Shown here in pieces: positions 18,816 through 27,879 of a stretch of DNA of 64,000 nt. The position numbers and the translations under genes are program-made. The stretch is from assembly GCF_036010505.1 (NCBI RefSeq), contig NZ_CP108569.1:3359001-3423000 (forward strand). Direction: 5' to 3'. The stretch's first letter is position 1. Every line of letters begins with the position of its first letter. A model generated the notes under the pieces. That model made no database searches, was not told the DNA's origin, and worked only from the letters and a program-made list of their open reading frames with translations. The DNA comes from Streptomyces sp. NBC_01197. Its GTDB lineage: Bacteria > Actinomycetota > Actinomycetes > Streptomycetales > Streptomycetaceae.

Positions 18816-20002
18816 GACGCGCCCCCGATCATGGTCCGCAGCCTGGGCCATCCGGGCCCCTCGGTGAAGCCCTCCGGGCCCCAGCGCAGCGCGGGCACCG
18901 TCACCACCAGCCCCGTCGCGTCCCGCTCCAGCGCATGAACCTCGGCGACCCTGCGCCGTCCGCTCCGATCCCGTACGAGATGCACCACAACCGCAAGCGC
19001 CGCCGCCAACTGACTGTGCAGGGCGGCCCGGTCGAGCCCGGCGGCCGTCCCGAGTGCCTCAAGGCGGGCCGGAACGTCGCACGCGGCATTCGCGTGTACA
19101 GTCCCGCAGCCTCCTTCGTGTCCGGTGTTCAGCGCGGCCAGCAGCTCGGTGACCTCGGCCCCGCGCACCTCCCCCACCACCAAACGGTCGGGCCGCATCC
19201 GCAGGGCCTGGCGCACCAGATCCCGCAAGGTCACCCGGCCCGCGCCCTCCTGGTTCGGCGGACGCGACTCCAGCCGGACCACATGCGGGTGCTCCGGGCG
19301 CAGTTCGGAGGAGTCCTCTGCCAGCACAATCCGCTCGGCAGGCCCCACCATGCTCAGCAGAGACGACAGGAGCGTGGTCTTGCCCGAGCCGGTGCCACCG
19401 CTGACCAGGAAGGACAGCCGGGCGTCGATCAACGCCCGCAGCACCTGGCCGCCGCCCGGCGGGACCGTGCCCGCCGCCACCAGCTCCTCCAGGGAGAAAG
19501 CCTTCGGCCGCACCACCCGCAGCGAGAGGCACGTCGACCCGACGGCCACTGGTTCGAGCACCGCATGCATCCGTGTCCCGTCCGGCAGGCGTGCGTCCAC
19601 CCAGGGCCTGGCATCGTCGAGCCGCCGCCCGGCCACGGCGGCGAGCCGCTGTGCCAGGCGGCGCACCGCAGCCGTGTCCGGGAAGGCCACATCGGTCAGT
19701 TCCAGTCCAGCCCCCCGGTCCACCCAGACCCGGTCGGGCGCGGCCACCAGCACATCGGTCACCGCCGGATCGGCGAGCAGAGCCTCCAGCCTTCCCGAGC
19801 CCACGAGTTCGGACCGCAGTTCCTCGGCATGTCCCAGCACTTCCGCGTCCCCCAGCAGCCGCCCCTGGGCGCGCAGTGCGGCTGCCACCCGTGCCGGTGT
19901 GGGCTCGGCCCCGCTCTCCGCGAGCCGCTGGCGTACGGCCTCGAGCAGCGGCGGCGTACCGGCGGGAGACGGTGACCCGACGGACACGGGTGTCGTGATC
20001 AC
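18812..20002 (-). CDS. TadA/CpaF-type secretion ATPase
   Basis: 396 residues from GTG at 20002 (GTGA overlap with the ssd stop). Walker A is SGGTGSGKTTLL near residue 205; the Asp box reads RIVLAEDSSELRP; Walker B is RPDRLVVGEVRGAEV; the His box is NTGHEGGCGTVHANA. It is the motor that drives assembly of the Tad pilus. The N-terminal 150 residues carry the usual CpaF all-alpha and N2-like region. Confidence 0.93.
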   Translation of the reverse strand: MITTPVSVGSPSPAGTPPLLEAVRQRLAESGAEPTPARVAAALRAQGRLLGDAEVLGHAEELRSELVGSGRLEALLADPAVTDVLVAAPDRVWVDRGAGLELTDVAFPDTAAVRRLAQRLAAVAGRRLDDARPWVDARLPDGTRMHAVLEPVAVGSTCLSLRVVRPKAFSLEELVAAGTVPPGGGQVLRALIDARLSFLVSGGTGSGKTTLLSSLLSMVGPAERIVLAEDSSELRPEHPHVVRLESRPPNQEGAGRVTLRDLVRQALRMRPDRLVVGEVRGAEVTELLAALNTGHEGGCGTVHANAACDVPARLEALGTAAGLDRAALHSQLAAALAVVVHLVRDRSGRRRVAEVHALERDATGLVVTVPALRWGPEGFTEGPGWPRLRTMIGGAS

Positions 20003-21102
20003 GAGACACCCCGGCCCGACAGTGCCTGCGCCCAGAAGGCCGTACAGAACCTGGCCAGTGGCCCCCGGGCCCGGCTGCCCGGCGGAGCGCCGCCGCTCTC
20101 CGCCGCGAGCAGCCCTTCCTCGGAGGGCAGTTCACCCGCGAGGGGCAGCTCCAGTGCCCGAGCCACCCACTCCTCGTCCAGCCCTGGCGCGTAGGGCCCG
20201 CGAACCACCGCCCGCAGGTCCTGGAGGACCATGCCGGCCATGGAGGCCACCCTGGCTGCGGCAGCGACCGCCCGGAGTTCCCCCGGGACCACCAGGAGCC
20301 CGAGATCGAGCTGGGCGAGCGCCTCCGCGACGCCCTCGTCGACCCGCCGGGGCAGATCCACGACGACCACTCCGCCGCCCCTGCGCGCGGCCGCCAGAAC
20401 GGCGCGCATGGCCTCCGGCGCGATCATCACGGAGTCCGTCCGGTCCCAGCTGAGGACACGGAGCCCGTGCATCTCCGGCAGGGACTCCTCCAGCGCGCTG
20501 CCGGCCACCCGCCCCTTGGAACGGGCGAAATCCGGCCACCGTCTGCCCTGCGCATGTTCGCCTCCGAGCAGCACATCGAGGCCTCCGCCCAGTGGGTCCC
20601 CGTCGATGAGCACGGTGCGCTGCCCGCTCCGGGCCGCGGTGACCGCCAGCGCGCACGCCAGCGTGGATGCCCCGGCCCCGCCCCGGCCGCCGATCACCCC
20701 GACGGTGAGCGCCTGGTCCCCCGCCCCTTCGGCCACGTCCGCGATCCGCTCGACGAGCCAGCTCTCGGCGTCCGGCAGCCGCAGCACGTACTCCGCTCCG
20801 ATCTCGACGGCCCGCTGCCAGACATCGGGGTCGTCCTGGTCCTTTCCCACGAGGTACACCCCTGGCCTGCGGGCGCCCCCGCGCACCCTGGCCGCCGCGT
20901 CGTCCCCGACGAGGATCAGCGGCGCGCTCTCCCAGCCGCCCTTGTGCTCGGGCACGCCGTGATGGACCTCCGGCTCGGCGCCGGCCGCGGCGCACAGCCG
21001 CAGCAGGTCGTCGAGGAGCACGGCGTCCTCGGTGACGATGAGCGGTCCGCCCCGCCGCTTCCCGGCCGTCGGCAGCCGATCAGGTGTGATGGATCCAGCC
21101 AA
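19999..21102 (-). CDS. ssd: Septum site-determining protein Ssd, CpaE/TadZ-like ATPase
   Basis: 367 residues from TTG at 21102, with GGGAGGCGGG upstream; no good site precedes the longer frame to 21309. An N-terminal receiver-like domain (LIVTEDAVLLDDLLRLC...) is followed by a MinD/ParA domain with the deviant Walker A GGRGGAGASTLACALA and VLIDGDPLGGGLDVLLGG. Families Ssd, TadZ and CpaE share this layout and localise pilus machinery or affect septation. It opens the tadA-tadB-tadC operon, each junction being a 4-nt overlap. Confidence 0.88.
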   Translation of the reverse strand: MAGSITPDRLPTAGKRRGGPLIVTEDAVLLDDLLRLCAAAGAEPEVHHGVPEHKGGWESAPLILVGDDAAARVRGGARRPGVYLVGKDQDDPDVWQRAVEIGAEYVLRLPDAESWLVERIADVAEGAGDQALTVGVIGGRGGAGASTLACALAVTAARSGQRTVLIDGDPLGGGLDVLLGGEHAQGRRWPDFARSKGRVAGSALEESLPEMHGLRVLSWDRTDSVMIAPEAMRAVLAAARRGGGVVVVDLPRRVDEGVAEALAQLDLGLLVVPGELRAVAAAARVASMAGMVLQDLRAVVRGPYAPGLDEEWVARALELPLAGELPSEEGLLAAESGGAPPGSRARGPLARFCTAFWAQALSGRGVS

Positions 21103-21589
21103 GATCCCGCCTCCCTCTGACAGTGATTCCTTCGTTGCCTCGAAGTCGCGGCGAACGGCCGCTGACTTCGCGATGGGAATCACCGTGCGGGGATCCGGGA
21201 AATTAAGTGGATCTTGCTCGAAAACTGTGGACAACTCACCGGTTGTGAATATCTCCCCCACTCTTTTCGGTGACTTCCGGAGAGGAGTGCAACGACTACA
21301 GAGCGTCACGCGTATTCAGTGTTGAGGACCCTCGCAGCCGACCGGAGGAGAGTGCCGCAGATGACTGAAGAGCCGCTGCTGACGCGGAGGGGACACCCGA
21401 AAACGTGTCCGGACATGCGACGACCCCAGCCGGGGGGGAGAGCTGGGGTCGTCCCCACGTCCGACTCGGGGGGGGGAGGAGCCGGACGGGGATAACACGG
21501 TCGCGAACGATCCGTGACTTCCATGGTGTACCCGAGAGCCTTCTCAGGCAAACCCACGCGCCGCCGCGTAAGCCGAATGGCGGGCACCT
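21103..21589. other. Divergent regulatory region with G-loop hairpins
   Basis: A 487-bp gene-free stretch between divergent ssd and the HAD gene. At 21420-21452 an exact 11-bp inverted repeat (ACGACCCCAGC) encloses a loop rich in G (CGGGGGGGAGA). A second, weaker one (cgtccgact.../...agccggacg, about 21457-21489) encloses another run of G. A third short one, ACAAC...GTTGT, lies near 21229-21246. No promoter hexamers are convincing. Confidence 0.55.
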
Positions 21590-22447
21590 ATGCTCAGAGC
21601 TGTGGAAAACCACTCGTCGCCCCGTACCGCCGCCTTCTTTGACCTCGACAAGACGGTCATCGCCAAGTCGTCGACACTGACCTTCAGCAAGTCCTTCTAT
21701 CAAGGCGGCCTGATCAACCGCAGGGCTGTACTGCGTACGGCGTACGCTCAGTTCGTATTCCTGGCAGGTGGCGCGGACCACGACCAGATGGAGCGGATGC
21801 GCGAGTATCTCTCCGCCCTCTGCAAGGGCTGGAACGTCCGACAGGTCAAGCAGATCGTCGCCGAGACCCTGCACGATCTGATCGACCCGATCATTTACGA
21901 CGAGGCCGCTTCTCTCATCGAGGAGCACCACACCGCCGGGCGCGATGTGGTGATCGTCTCCACCTCGGGCGCCGAGGTGGTCGAGCCGATCGGTGAGCTT
22001 CTCGGCGCCGACCGGGTCGTCGCCACCCGCATGGTGGTGGGCGCCGACGGGTGCTTCACCGGCGAGGTGGAGTACTACGCCTACGGCCCCACCAAGGCCG
22101 AAGCCGTAAAGGAACTCGCCGCCTCCGAGGGATACGACCTGGCGCGCTGCTACGCGTACAGCGACTCGGTGACCGACGTGCCCATGCTGGAGTCGGTCGG
22201 CCACCCCCACGCGGTCAACCCCGACCGGGCGCTGCGCCGCGAAGCAGGCGCCCGCGAGTGGCCGATTCTCGTCTTCAACCGGCCGGTGCGACTGAAGCAG
22301 CGGCTGCCCGCCCTGCGGATGCCGCCGCGGCCCGCACTGGTCGCCGCAGCAGCGGTCGGCGCCGCGGCAGCCACGGCCGGTCTCGTCTGGTACGTGAACA
22401 GGGGCGGCCGGAGCAGTGTCCGGCGCGGACCCTTTGCCCGAGTTTGA
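21590..22447 (+). CDS. HAD-superfamily phosphatase (SerB-like, HAD-IB)
   Basis: 285 residues from ATG at 21590; GTG at 21602 is an alternative. HAD motif I is AAFFDLDKTVIA, motif II VVIVSTSGAE and the metal-binding motif YAYSDSVTDVPMLESVG, with a lysine (GPTKAEAVKEL) in the motif III place. Subclass IB phosphatases act on small phosphomonoesters; the substrate is not readable. The C-terminus has one hydrophobic segment (ALVAAAAVGAAAATAGLVWY), so the enzyme may be membrane-tethered. A homolog at this place has been tied to morphological differentiation in streptomycetes (recalled, low certainty). Confidence 0.86.
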   Translation: MLRAVENHSSPRTAAFFDLDKTVIAKSSTLTFSKSFYQGGLINRRAVLRTAYAQFVFLAGGADHDQMERMREYLSALCKGWNVRQVKQIVAETLHDLIDPIIYDEAASLIEEHHTAGRDVVIVSTSGAEVVEPIGELLGADRVVATRMVVGADGCFTGEVEYYAYGPTKAEAVKELAASEGYDLARCYAYSDSVTDVPMLESVGHPHAVNPDRALRREAGAREWPILVFNRPVRLKQRLPALRMPPRPALVAAAAVGAAAATAGLVWYVNRGGRSSVRRGPFARV

Positions 22448-22499
22448 GCCCAAAAGTAAAGAAGTGGAGCAGAGGGTTCCCCTCGCCCCGCGAAGAGGA

Positions 22500-22738
22500 G
22501 TACAAAGGAGTCGACGGCCCGCGAGACCAAGGACATCCGAGAGGAAGACCTGAAAGCGCAGAAGGCCCCACGGACCGAGCGCGAAAACTGAGTACCCACG
22601 CGACGTCGACCCGTCGATTACGGGCCAGCCGCACCAGGTGACGGGCGAAGCTCCCGGCCTGATGGGCAAATATTCGAGGACGCTTGGTAACCCGGTGGAC
22701 GTGCCAGCGGCGGCACCTTTCGGTGCCGCCGCATTTTC
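22500..22738 (+). ncRNA. ssrS: Probable 6S-like RNA (boundaries approximate)
   Basis: A 395-bp gap lies between the HAD gene and the Fic-like gene. It has no coding character on either strand, is less GC-rich and more purine-rich than its surroundings and ends in a strong intrinsic terminator at 22707-22738. In S. coelicolor the abundant 6S-like RNA was mapped between the homologous genes (SCO3558 and SCO3559, recalled), at about 190-200 nt. Terminator, strand, size and neighbours fit. I did not fold it; the 5' end is a guess. Confidence 0.55.
22707..22738 (+). terminator. Intrinsic terminator of the 6S-like RNA
   Basis: Perfect 11-bp stem (GCGGCGGCACC 22707-22717 with 22722-22732), loop TTTC, then ATTTTC. 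One of the clearest terminators in the window. Confidence 0.88.
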
Positions 22739-22842
22739 GTGGAACGAGTCAGGACCGTCAGCAGTCGGCCGGTCCCAGCCCGACCCGGCCGGCCAGACCT
22801 CGGCCCGGACCCTGCCGCGGATGACCAGACAAAATGGTCCTG

Positions 22843-23703
22843 CTACGCCGCCCCGCGCTGTAGCGCCTCACATACGGCTGTCGACTCCCGGACGCCCAGC
22901 TCGACCGCGCGACCGCAGTGCACGATCCACGCCGCCATACCCTCCGGGGTCCCCGACGCATAGCCGTCCAGCGCCGCCACGTACGCCGCGCGCCCCAGCT
23001 CCGCGTGACCGACCTCCGCCGGGCAGATGGACTTGGGGTCGAGACCGCTGTTGATCAGCACGACGCGCTCGGCAGCCCGCGCGACCAGGCCGTTGTACGA
23101 AGTGAAGGGACGCAGCGCGAGCAGCTCGCCGTGCACCACGGCCGCCGTCACCAGCGCCGGAGCCGCACTCCCCGCGATGACCAGCTGCGAAAGGCCCTCA
23201 AGCCGGGCGGACACCTCATCGGCCCCCGGCAGTGGGAGCTCGATCAGCGGCTCGTCGGCCTTCTCTCCCGCCAGCCGCGGACGGCCGACCGTGTCACCGG
23301 AGTCCGCAGCCGCCACCAGATGCAGCCGGGCCAGCACACGCAGCGGTGACTGCCGCCAGATCGACAGCAGTTGACCCGCCTCAGCGGACAGCCGGAGGGC
23401 GGCGCCGACAGTGAGGGCCTCCGGGTCGCCGCCGAAGTCGGTCCGCCGGCGCACCTCCTCCAGCGCCCAGTCCGCACCCGACAGGGCAGCCGACCCGCGC
23501 GAGGCACGCAGCGCGGCTTCGCCCGTGATCTCAGTGCTGCGACGTCTCATGACACGGTGCCCGTAGACCCGGTCGACGGCTTTGCGTACGGAGTCGACAG
23601 CGGCGCCGACACCCGGCAGCTGGCCCAGTGCGGCGAGAGGATCTGAGTGATCTGGAGGAGTCACCGGGGCTCCGGCGGCCGCCTTCCGGGAGAACGCAGT
23701 CAT
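22843..23703 (-). CDS. Fic/DOC-like protein with degenerate active site
   Basis: 286 residues from ATG at 23703 (GTG at 23760 is possible but unsupported). Mostly helical. The C-terminal half has AVVHGELLALRPFTSYNGLVARAAERV, laid out like the Fic core HxFx(D/E)GNGRxxR, but the His is replaced by Arg and the GNGR by YNGL, so AMP-transfer activity is unlikely. Homologs are sometimes annotated as oxidoreductase, for which I see no cofactor motif. No ribosome site is evident, so it may be leaderless. It diverges from the ATPase gene at 23806. Confidence 0.65.
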   Translation of the reverse strand: MTAFSRKAAAGAPVTPPDHSDPLAALGQLPGVGAAVDSVRKAVDRVYGHRVMRRRSTEITGEAALRASRGSAALSGADWALEEVRRRTDFGGDPEALTVGAALRLSAEAGQLLSIWRQSPLRVLARLHLVAAADSGDTVGRPRLAGEKADEPLIELPLPGADEVSARLEGLSQLVIAGSAAPALVTAAVVHGELLALRPFTSYNGLVARAAERVVLINSGLDPKSICPAEVGHAELGRAAYVAALDGYASGTPEGMAAWIVHCGRAVELGVRESTAVCEALQRGAA

Positions 23704-23791
23704 AGGAAGCGAGGCTACGCGTCCATAGCAGCCGCCCCACCTTGGAGTGGTCTTCTTCACTCACCGCGCCCACGCACCGCATTCGCACCGC

Positions 23792-23797
23792 TACCCT
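23792..23797 (+). promoter_or_regulatory. -10 element of a probable leaderless promoter
   Basis: TACCCT ends nine bases before the ATG at 23806 and no Shine-Dalgarno sequence is present, so transcription would begin at or next to the start codon. No clear -35 is seen. Confidence 0.45.
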
Positions 23798-23805
23798 TTG
23801 TGAAC

Positions 23806-24795
23806 ATGAAGATCGCTTTCGTAGGGAAGGGCGGCAGCGGCAAGACCACGCTGTCCTCTCTCTTCATCCGCCACCTGACCGCCAACGAGGCACCCGTCCT
23901 CGCTGTGGACGCCGACATCAACCAGCACCTCGGTGCCGCGCTCGGTCTCGACGACACGGAGTCCGCCGCGCTGCCCGCGATGGGCGCGCACCTTCCGCTG
24001 ATCAAGGAGTATCTGCGCGGCTCCAACCCCCGGATCGCCTCCGCCGAGACGATGATCAAGACGACTCCGCCGGGCGCCGGCTCACGGCTGCTCCGGATCC
24101 GCGAGGACAATCCGGTGTACGACGCGTGCGCCCGGCCCGTCGCACTGGACGATGGCGAAATCAGGCTGATGGCGACGGGGCCGTTCACCGAGTCGGATCT
24201 CGGCGTCGCCTGCTACCACTCCAAGGTCGGCGCAGTCGAGCTCTGCCTGAATCATCTGGTCGACGAGCCCGAGGAGTTCGTCGTCGTCGACATGACAGCC
24301 GGCTCGGACTCCTTCGCCTCCGGTATGTTCACCCGCTTCGACATGACATTCGTGGTGGCCGAGCCGACTCGCAAGGGAGTCTCCGTCTACCGCCAGTACA
24401 AGGACTACGCACGGGACTTCGGCGTCGCACTGAAGGTCGTCGGCAACAAGGTGCGCGACGCGGACGATCTGGAGTTCCTGCGTGCCGAGACTGGCGACGA
24501 TCTGCTCGTCACCGTCGGAAACTCCGACTGGGTCCGCGCGATGGAGAAGGGCCGCCCGCCGCGCTTCGACATGCTGGAAGCGGAAAACCGGCTGGCACTA
24601 CAGACCCTTCAGAACGCCGCGGAGGACAGCTACGCACACCGCGACTGGGAGCGCTACACCCGTCAGATGGTGCACTTCCATCTGAAGAACGCCGAGAGCT
24701 GGGGGAACGAGAGGACGGGCACCGATCTGGCATCCCAGGTCGACCCCGCCTTCATCCTCAGCGAGCAGCACGCCGAGGTCAGCGCCGCTTCCTGA
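23806..24795 (+). CDS. ParA/CooC-family ATPase
   Basis: 329 residues from ATG at 23806. The N-terminus MKIAFVGKGGSGKTTLSSLF carries the deviant Walker A (KGGxGKTT) of the SIMIBI class, and AVDADINQHLGAALG the switch I aspartate; VVVDMTAGSDSFASG is the switch II/Walker B region. The CooC/NifH-like layout suggests an ATPase in metal-cofactor insertion or a partner-dependent carrier role, unproven. The frame extends upstream into the divergent gene, but the P-loop normally begins within a few residues of the start. Confidence 0.85.
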   Translation: MKIAFVGKGGSGKTTLSSLFIRHLTANEAPVLAVDADINQHLGAALGLDDTESAALPAMGAHLPLIKEYLRGSNPRIASAETMIKTTPPGAGSRLLRIREDNPVYDACARPVALDDGEIRLMATGPFTESDLGVACYHSKVGAVELCLNHLVDEPEEFVVVDMTAGSDSFASGMFTRFDMTFVVAEPTRKGVSVYRQYKDYARDFGVALKVVGNKVRDADDLEFLRAETGDDLLVTVGNSDWVRAMEKGRPPRFDMLEAENRLALQTLQNAAEDSYAHRDWERYTRQMVHFHLKNAESWGNERTGTDLASQVDPAFILSEQHAEVSAAS

Positions 24796-24847
24796 AACTC
24801 CCGGGGATAGCTCCCACCGCGGATGAACCGGAGACGACCGGACGGAC

Positions 24848-24894
24848 CAGGGAGGGGTCGGGGCGGGCGAACAGCTCGGCCCGATCCCTCCCTG
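24848..24894 (+). terminator. Hairpin after the ParA/CooC-like gene
   Basis: Long stem (CAGGGAGGGGTCGGGGC with GCCCGATCCCTCCCTG) with one G-T pair and one small asymmetry, no T-run, 53 bases after the stop. The rest of the gap to 25170 holds no gene and must include the promoter of the SulP fusion; it is AT-richer near 25000-25080. Confidence 0.6.
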
Positions 24895-25170
24895 ACCCAT
24901 GCCCGGCGCCTTCCCGGCGCCTCGTGGGTTCGGGCTTGTTCGCTCTGACACTCCGGCAGTTCTCCGAACTGACGTACGGCCAAGCTGCCACATCACCGGA
25001 TCGAGTGAATCAATCGACCATTTGCACCGAATGTCCGTTCGTGGCCTTTACTCTGAATTACGATCTATTTACCGAGAGTTGGTAATCCCACCGCTGCACA
25101 CCGCACACCGTGACCCACGGCCGCATCCCCCTTGTCCCGTGACCACGCCACCCCGGAGGAGACGGGAACC

Positions 25171-27879
25171 ATGCCTGCCTGCGTCCCCACCCGTACTGAG
25201 ATCCCTTCCGACTCCTCATCCACTCGCACTCGCGTCCGCCCATCGCACGGGCCATCCCCGAGTGGAGACGGCGCCCGCTTCCGGATCTCGGGTGCCGATC
25301 TGTCCGCCTCGATCACCGTCTTCCTGATCGCGGTGCCCATGTCCCTGGGGCTCGCCGTCGCCATTGGCGCCCCCCTCGAAGCCGGACTGCTCGCAGCAGC
25401 CGTCGGCGGCATCGTCGCCGGAGTGCTCGGGGGCTCCGCGCTCCAGGTCAGCGGCCCCTCAGCCGGGCTGACCGTAGTGACGGCCGGGCTCATCCAGGAC
25501 TACGGCTGGCGCACGACCTGCGCCATCACCGTCGGCGCGGGCCTGCTCCAGCTGATCCTGGGCTCGCTGCGCACCGCCCGCAGCGCACTCGCCGTCTCCC
25601 CCGCCATCGTGCACGGCACTCTCGCCGGCATCGGTGTAGCCATCGCGCTCGCCCAACTCCATATTGTGCTCGGCGGCACTCCCCAGAGCTCGGCCGTCGC
25701 CAATGCCCTTGCCCTGCCCGGGCAATTCGCCCGCGTCGCACCGGCCGCACCGCTGATCGGCCTGCTCACCATCGCCGTGCTGGTGCTGTGGCCGCGGATC
25801 CCCGGTCGTACGGGACACGCGCTGCGCAGAATCCCCGCCGCCCTTGCCTCGGTCGCGGCGGCCACCGCGCTGGCTGCCGTCGCCGCCCCCGGGATCGCGC
25901 GCGTCGATCTTCCGTCCTGGGGGGCACACGCCCTGCCCGAACCGCCGCACGGTCCGGTGCTCGGTCTGCTCGGCGCCGTGTTCACCGTGATGCTGGTTGC
26001 GAGTCTCGAGTCGCTGCTTTCGGCGGTGGCCGTGGACAAACTGGCCGCTGACCGCCCCGGGGCCACCGTCAGACGTGCCGACCTCGACCGTGAACTGCGC
26101 GGTCAGGGCATCGCCAACACCGTGTCCGGGCTGCTCGGTGGCCTGCCGGTTTCCGGCGGAGCGGTGCGCGGCACCGCGAATGTCCGGGCGGGAGCCACTG
26201 GCCGCGCCTCCACCGTGCTGCACGGCGTGTGGATACTGCTCGCCGCAGGACTGCTGGTCGGTGTCCTGGAGTGGATGCCGCTGGCCGCGCTGGCCGCTCT
26301 CGTGATGGTGGTCGGCCTCAAGATGGTGAGTTACGCGCACATCCGCAACGTCCACCGGCACCGGGAGTTCCTGGCGTACGGGGCCACGGTCGCCGGTGTC
26401 GTGGGCTTTGGTGTACTTGAGGGGGTCACGGTCGGAATCGCCGTCGCGGTCGGAGTGGCCCTGCACCGGCTGGCCAGGACCCGGATTACTCTCCACGAGG
26501 ACAGTGGTACCCACCGGCTGCGGGCACGAGGGCAGTTGACATTTCTGGCCGTGCCCCGCCTGAGCCGGACACTCGGGCAGATCCCGTCCGGGGCGAACGC
26601 GGTGGTGGAGCTGGACGGCTCATTCATGGACCACGCGGCTTACGAGACGCTCCAGCACTGGCAGGAAGCGCATGTCGTCCAGGGCGGCACGGTCGACGTC
26701 ACAGGCCGGGCAGGCGGCCGGATCGTCGAGCCCGCATCCACAGCCCCCACCTGCTGCCGCCCCTGGACACCCTGGCGCAACCACCACTGTGACGACCGCG
26801 CGCTCAGCTCGGCGGGCACCGGCGGCCCAGCCCCCGTGACCGGCTCGCCCGGCCACGGCCCCGGCCCCGTGGCCATCCTTCCCGGTACAATGTCCTGCTC
26901 GGCGGCGCCGCGTACCGCAGTACATCCAGCCAGCACGCCGGAGAAGACGACGCCCCACGCCAGCACCGCCCGCGCTCATGAACTCCACTTCCCCGCAGTC
27001 CGTTACGGTTCATCCGCCGCCGCGCCCGATGTCTCCGCCACGCCGGTCCCGCCGGCCGCGCCCGCTGTATCTGCCGCGTCCGCCGTGTCCCAGCGCCCGG
27101 GGAGCCGTCAACTGGCCAGAGGCCTGAGCTCGTTCCAGCGTGACACCGCTCCCCTGGTGCGGGACGAACTGGCACGTCTCGCCCGCGAGGGCCAGCAGCC
27201 TTCGCAGCTCTTTCTCACCTGCGCCGATTCCCGGCTGGTGACCAGCATGATCACGTCGAGCGGACCCGGGGATCTGTTCACGGTACGGAACGTGGGCAAT
27301 TTCGTACCACTGCCCGGCGCGGAGGCCGCCGACGACTCGGTGGCGGCTGCGATCGAGTACGCGGTCGAGATCCTGAGGGTCGAGTCGATCACCGTCTGCG
27401 GGCACTCCGGCTGCGGGGCCATGACCGCTCTCCTGAACGATGCGAACGACGCAGGCAATACGGGCGTCACAGACCCTGCACGCATCACAGACGCCACAGC
27501 CGCCACAGACACGGCAGATGTCACAGACATCACAGCCGCCACAGATAACGCACCAGATGTCGGCGCCACCGCGGCGAGCACGCCCCTGCGGCGTTGGTTG
27601 CGGCATGGGCAGCCCAGCCTGGACCGGATACTGAGCCGCCATCACCCCTGGGCGCGGATCTCCGGGAGGATGCCGGCCGACGCGGTGGAGCAGCTCTGCC
27701 TGACCAACGTGATCCAGCAACTGGAGCATTTGAGGGCTCATGAATCGGTGGCGCGCCGGCTCGCGGAAGGCACGCTGGAGCTGCACGGCATGTACTTCCA
27801 CGTCGGCGAGGCTCAGGCGTATCTGCTCACCGACTCGCATGAGCTGGACGGCGTCTTCGCCCCGGTGGGTCCCGCCTGA
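25171..27879 (+). CDS. SulP anion transporter fused to beta-carbonic anhydrase
   Basis: 902 residues from ATG at 25171 behind GGAGGAG. Residues about 30-430 form the SulP/SLC26 membrane domain (ISGADLSASITVFLIAVP, then VSGPSAGLTVVTAGLI). A STAS domain follows (about 450-530). After a Pro/Ala/Ser-rich linker comes a beta-class carbonic anhydrase with zinc ligands in CADSRL (about 684) and HSGCGAM (about 744). The fusion should couple bicarbonate uptake to CO2 hydration at the membrane; the pairing is known in this family. Directly after HSGCGAM the anhydrase is interrupted by a Thr/Ala/Asp repeat of about 40 residues that is not part of the family fold. Confidence 0.9.
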   Translation: MPACVPTRTEIPSDSSSTRTRVRPSHGPSPSGDGARFRISGADLSASITVFLIAVPMSLGLAVAIGAPLEAGLLAAAVGGIVAGVLGGSALQVSGPSAGLTVVTAGLIQDYGWRTTCAITVGAGLLQLILGSLRTARSALAVSPAIVHGTLAGIGVAIALAQLHIVLGGTPQSSAVANALALPGQFARVAPAAPLIGLLTIAVLVLWPRIPGRTGHALRRIPAALASVAAATALAAVAAPGIARVDLPSWGAHALPEPPHGPVLGLLGAVFTVMLVASLESLLSAVAVDKLAADRPGATVRRADLDRELRGQGIANTVSGLLGGLPVSGGAVRGTANVRAGATGRASTVLHGVWILLAAGLLVGVLEWMPLAALAALVMVVGLKMVSYAHIRNVHRHREFLAYGATVAGVVGFGVLEGVTVGIAVAVGVALHRLARTRITLHEDSGTHRLRARGQLTFLAVPRLSRTLGQIPSGANAVVELDGSFMDHAAYETLQHWQEAHVVQGGTVDVTGRAGGRIVEPASTAPTCCRPWTPWRNHHCDDRALSSAGTGGPAPVTGSPGHGPGPVAILPGTMSCSAAPRTAVHPASTPEKTTPHASTARAHELHFPAVRYGSSAAAPDVSATPVPPAAPAVSAASAVSQRPGSRQLARGLSSFQRDTAPLVRDELARLAREGQQPSQLFLTCADSRLVTSMITSSGPGDLFTVRNVGNFVPLPGAEAADDSVAAAIEYAVEILRVESITVCGHSGCGAMTALLNDANDAGNTGVTDPARITDATAATDTADVTDITAATDNAPDVGATAASTPLRRWLRHGQPSLDRILSRHHPWARISGRMPADAVEQLCLTNVIQQLEHLRAHESVARRLAEGTLELHGMYFHVGEAQAYLLTDSHELDGVFAPVGPA
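27440..27563. repeat. Imperfect repeat insertion in the carbonic anhydrase domain
   Basis: Short units related to CACAGAC and CACAGCCGC repeat through this stretch and encode alternating Thr-Asp and Ala-Thr-Asp residues (TDATAATDTADVTDITAATD). The number of bases keeps the frame open. It lies between the zinc-site motif HSGCGAM and the C-terminal helices. Confidence 0.8.
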
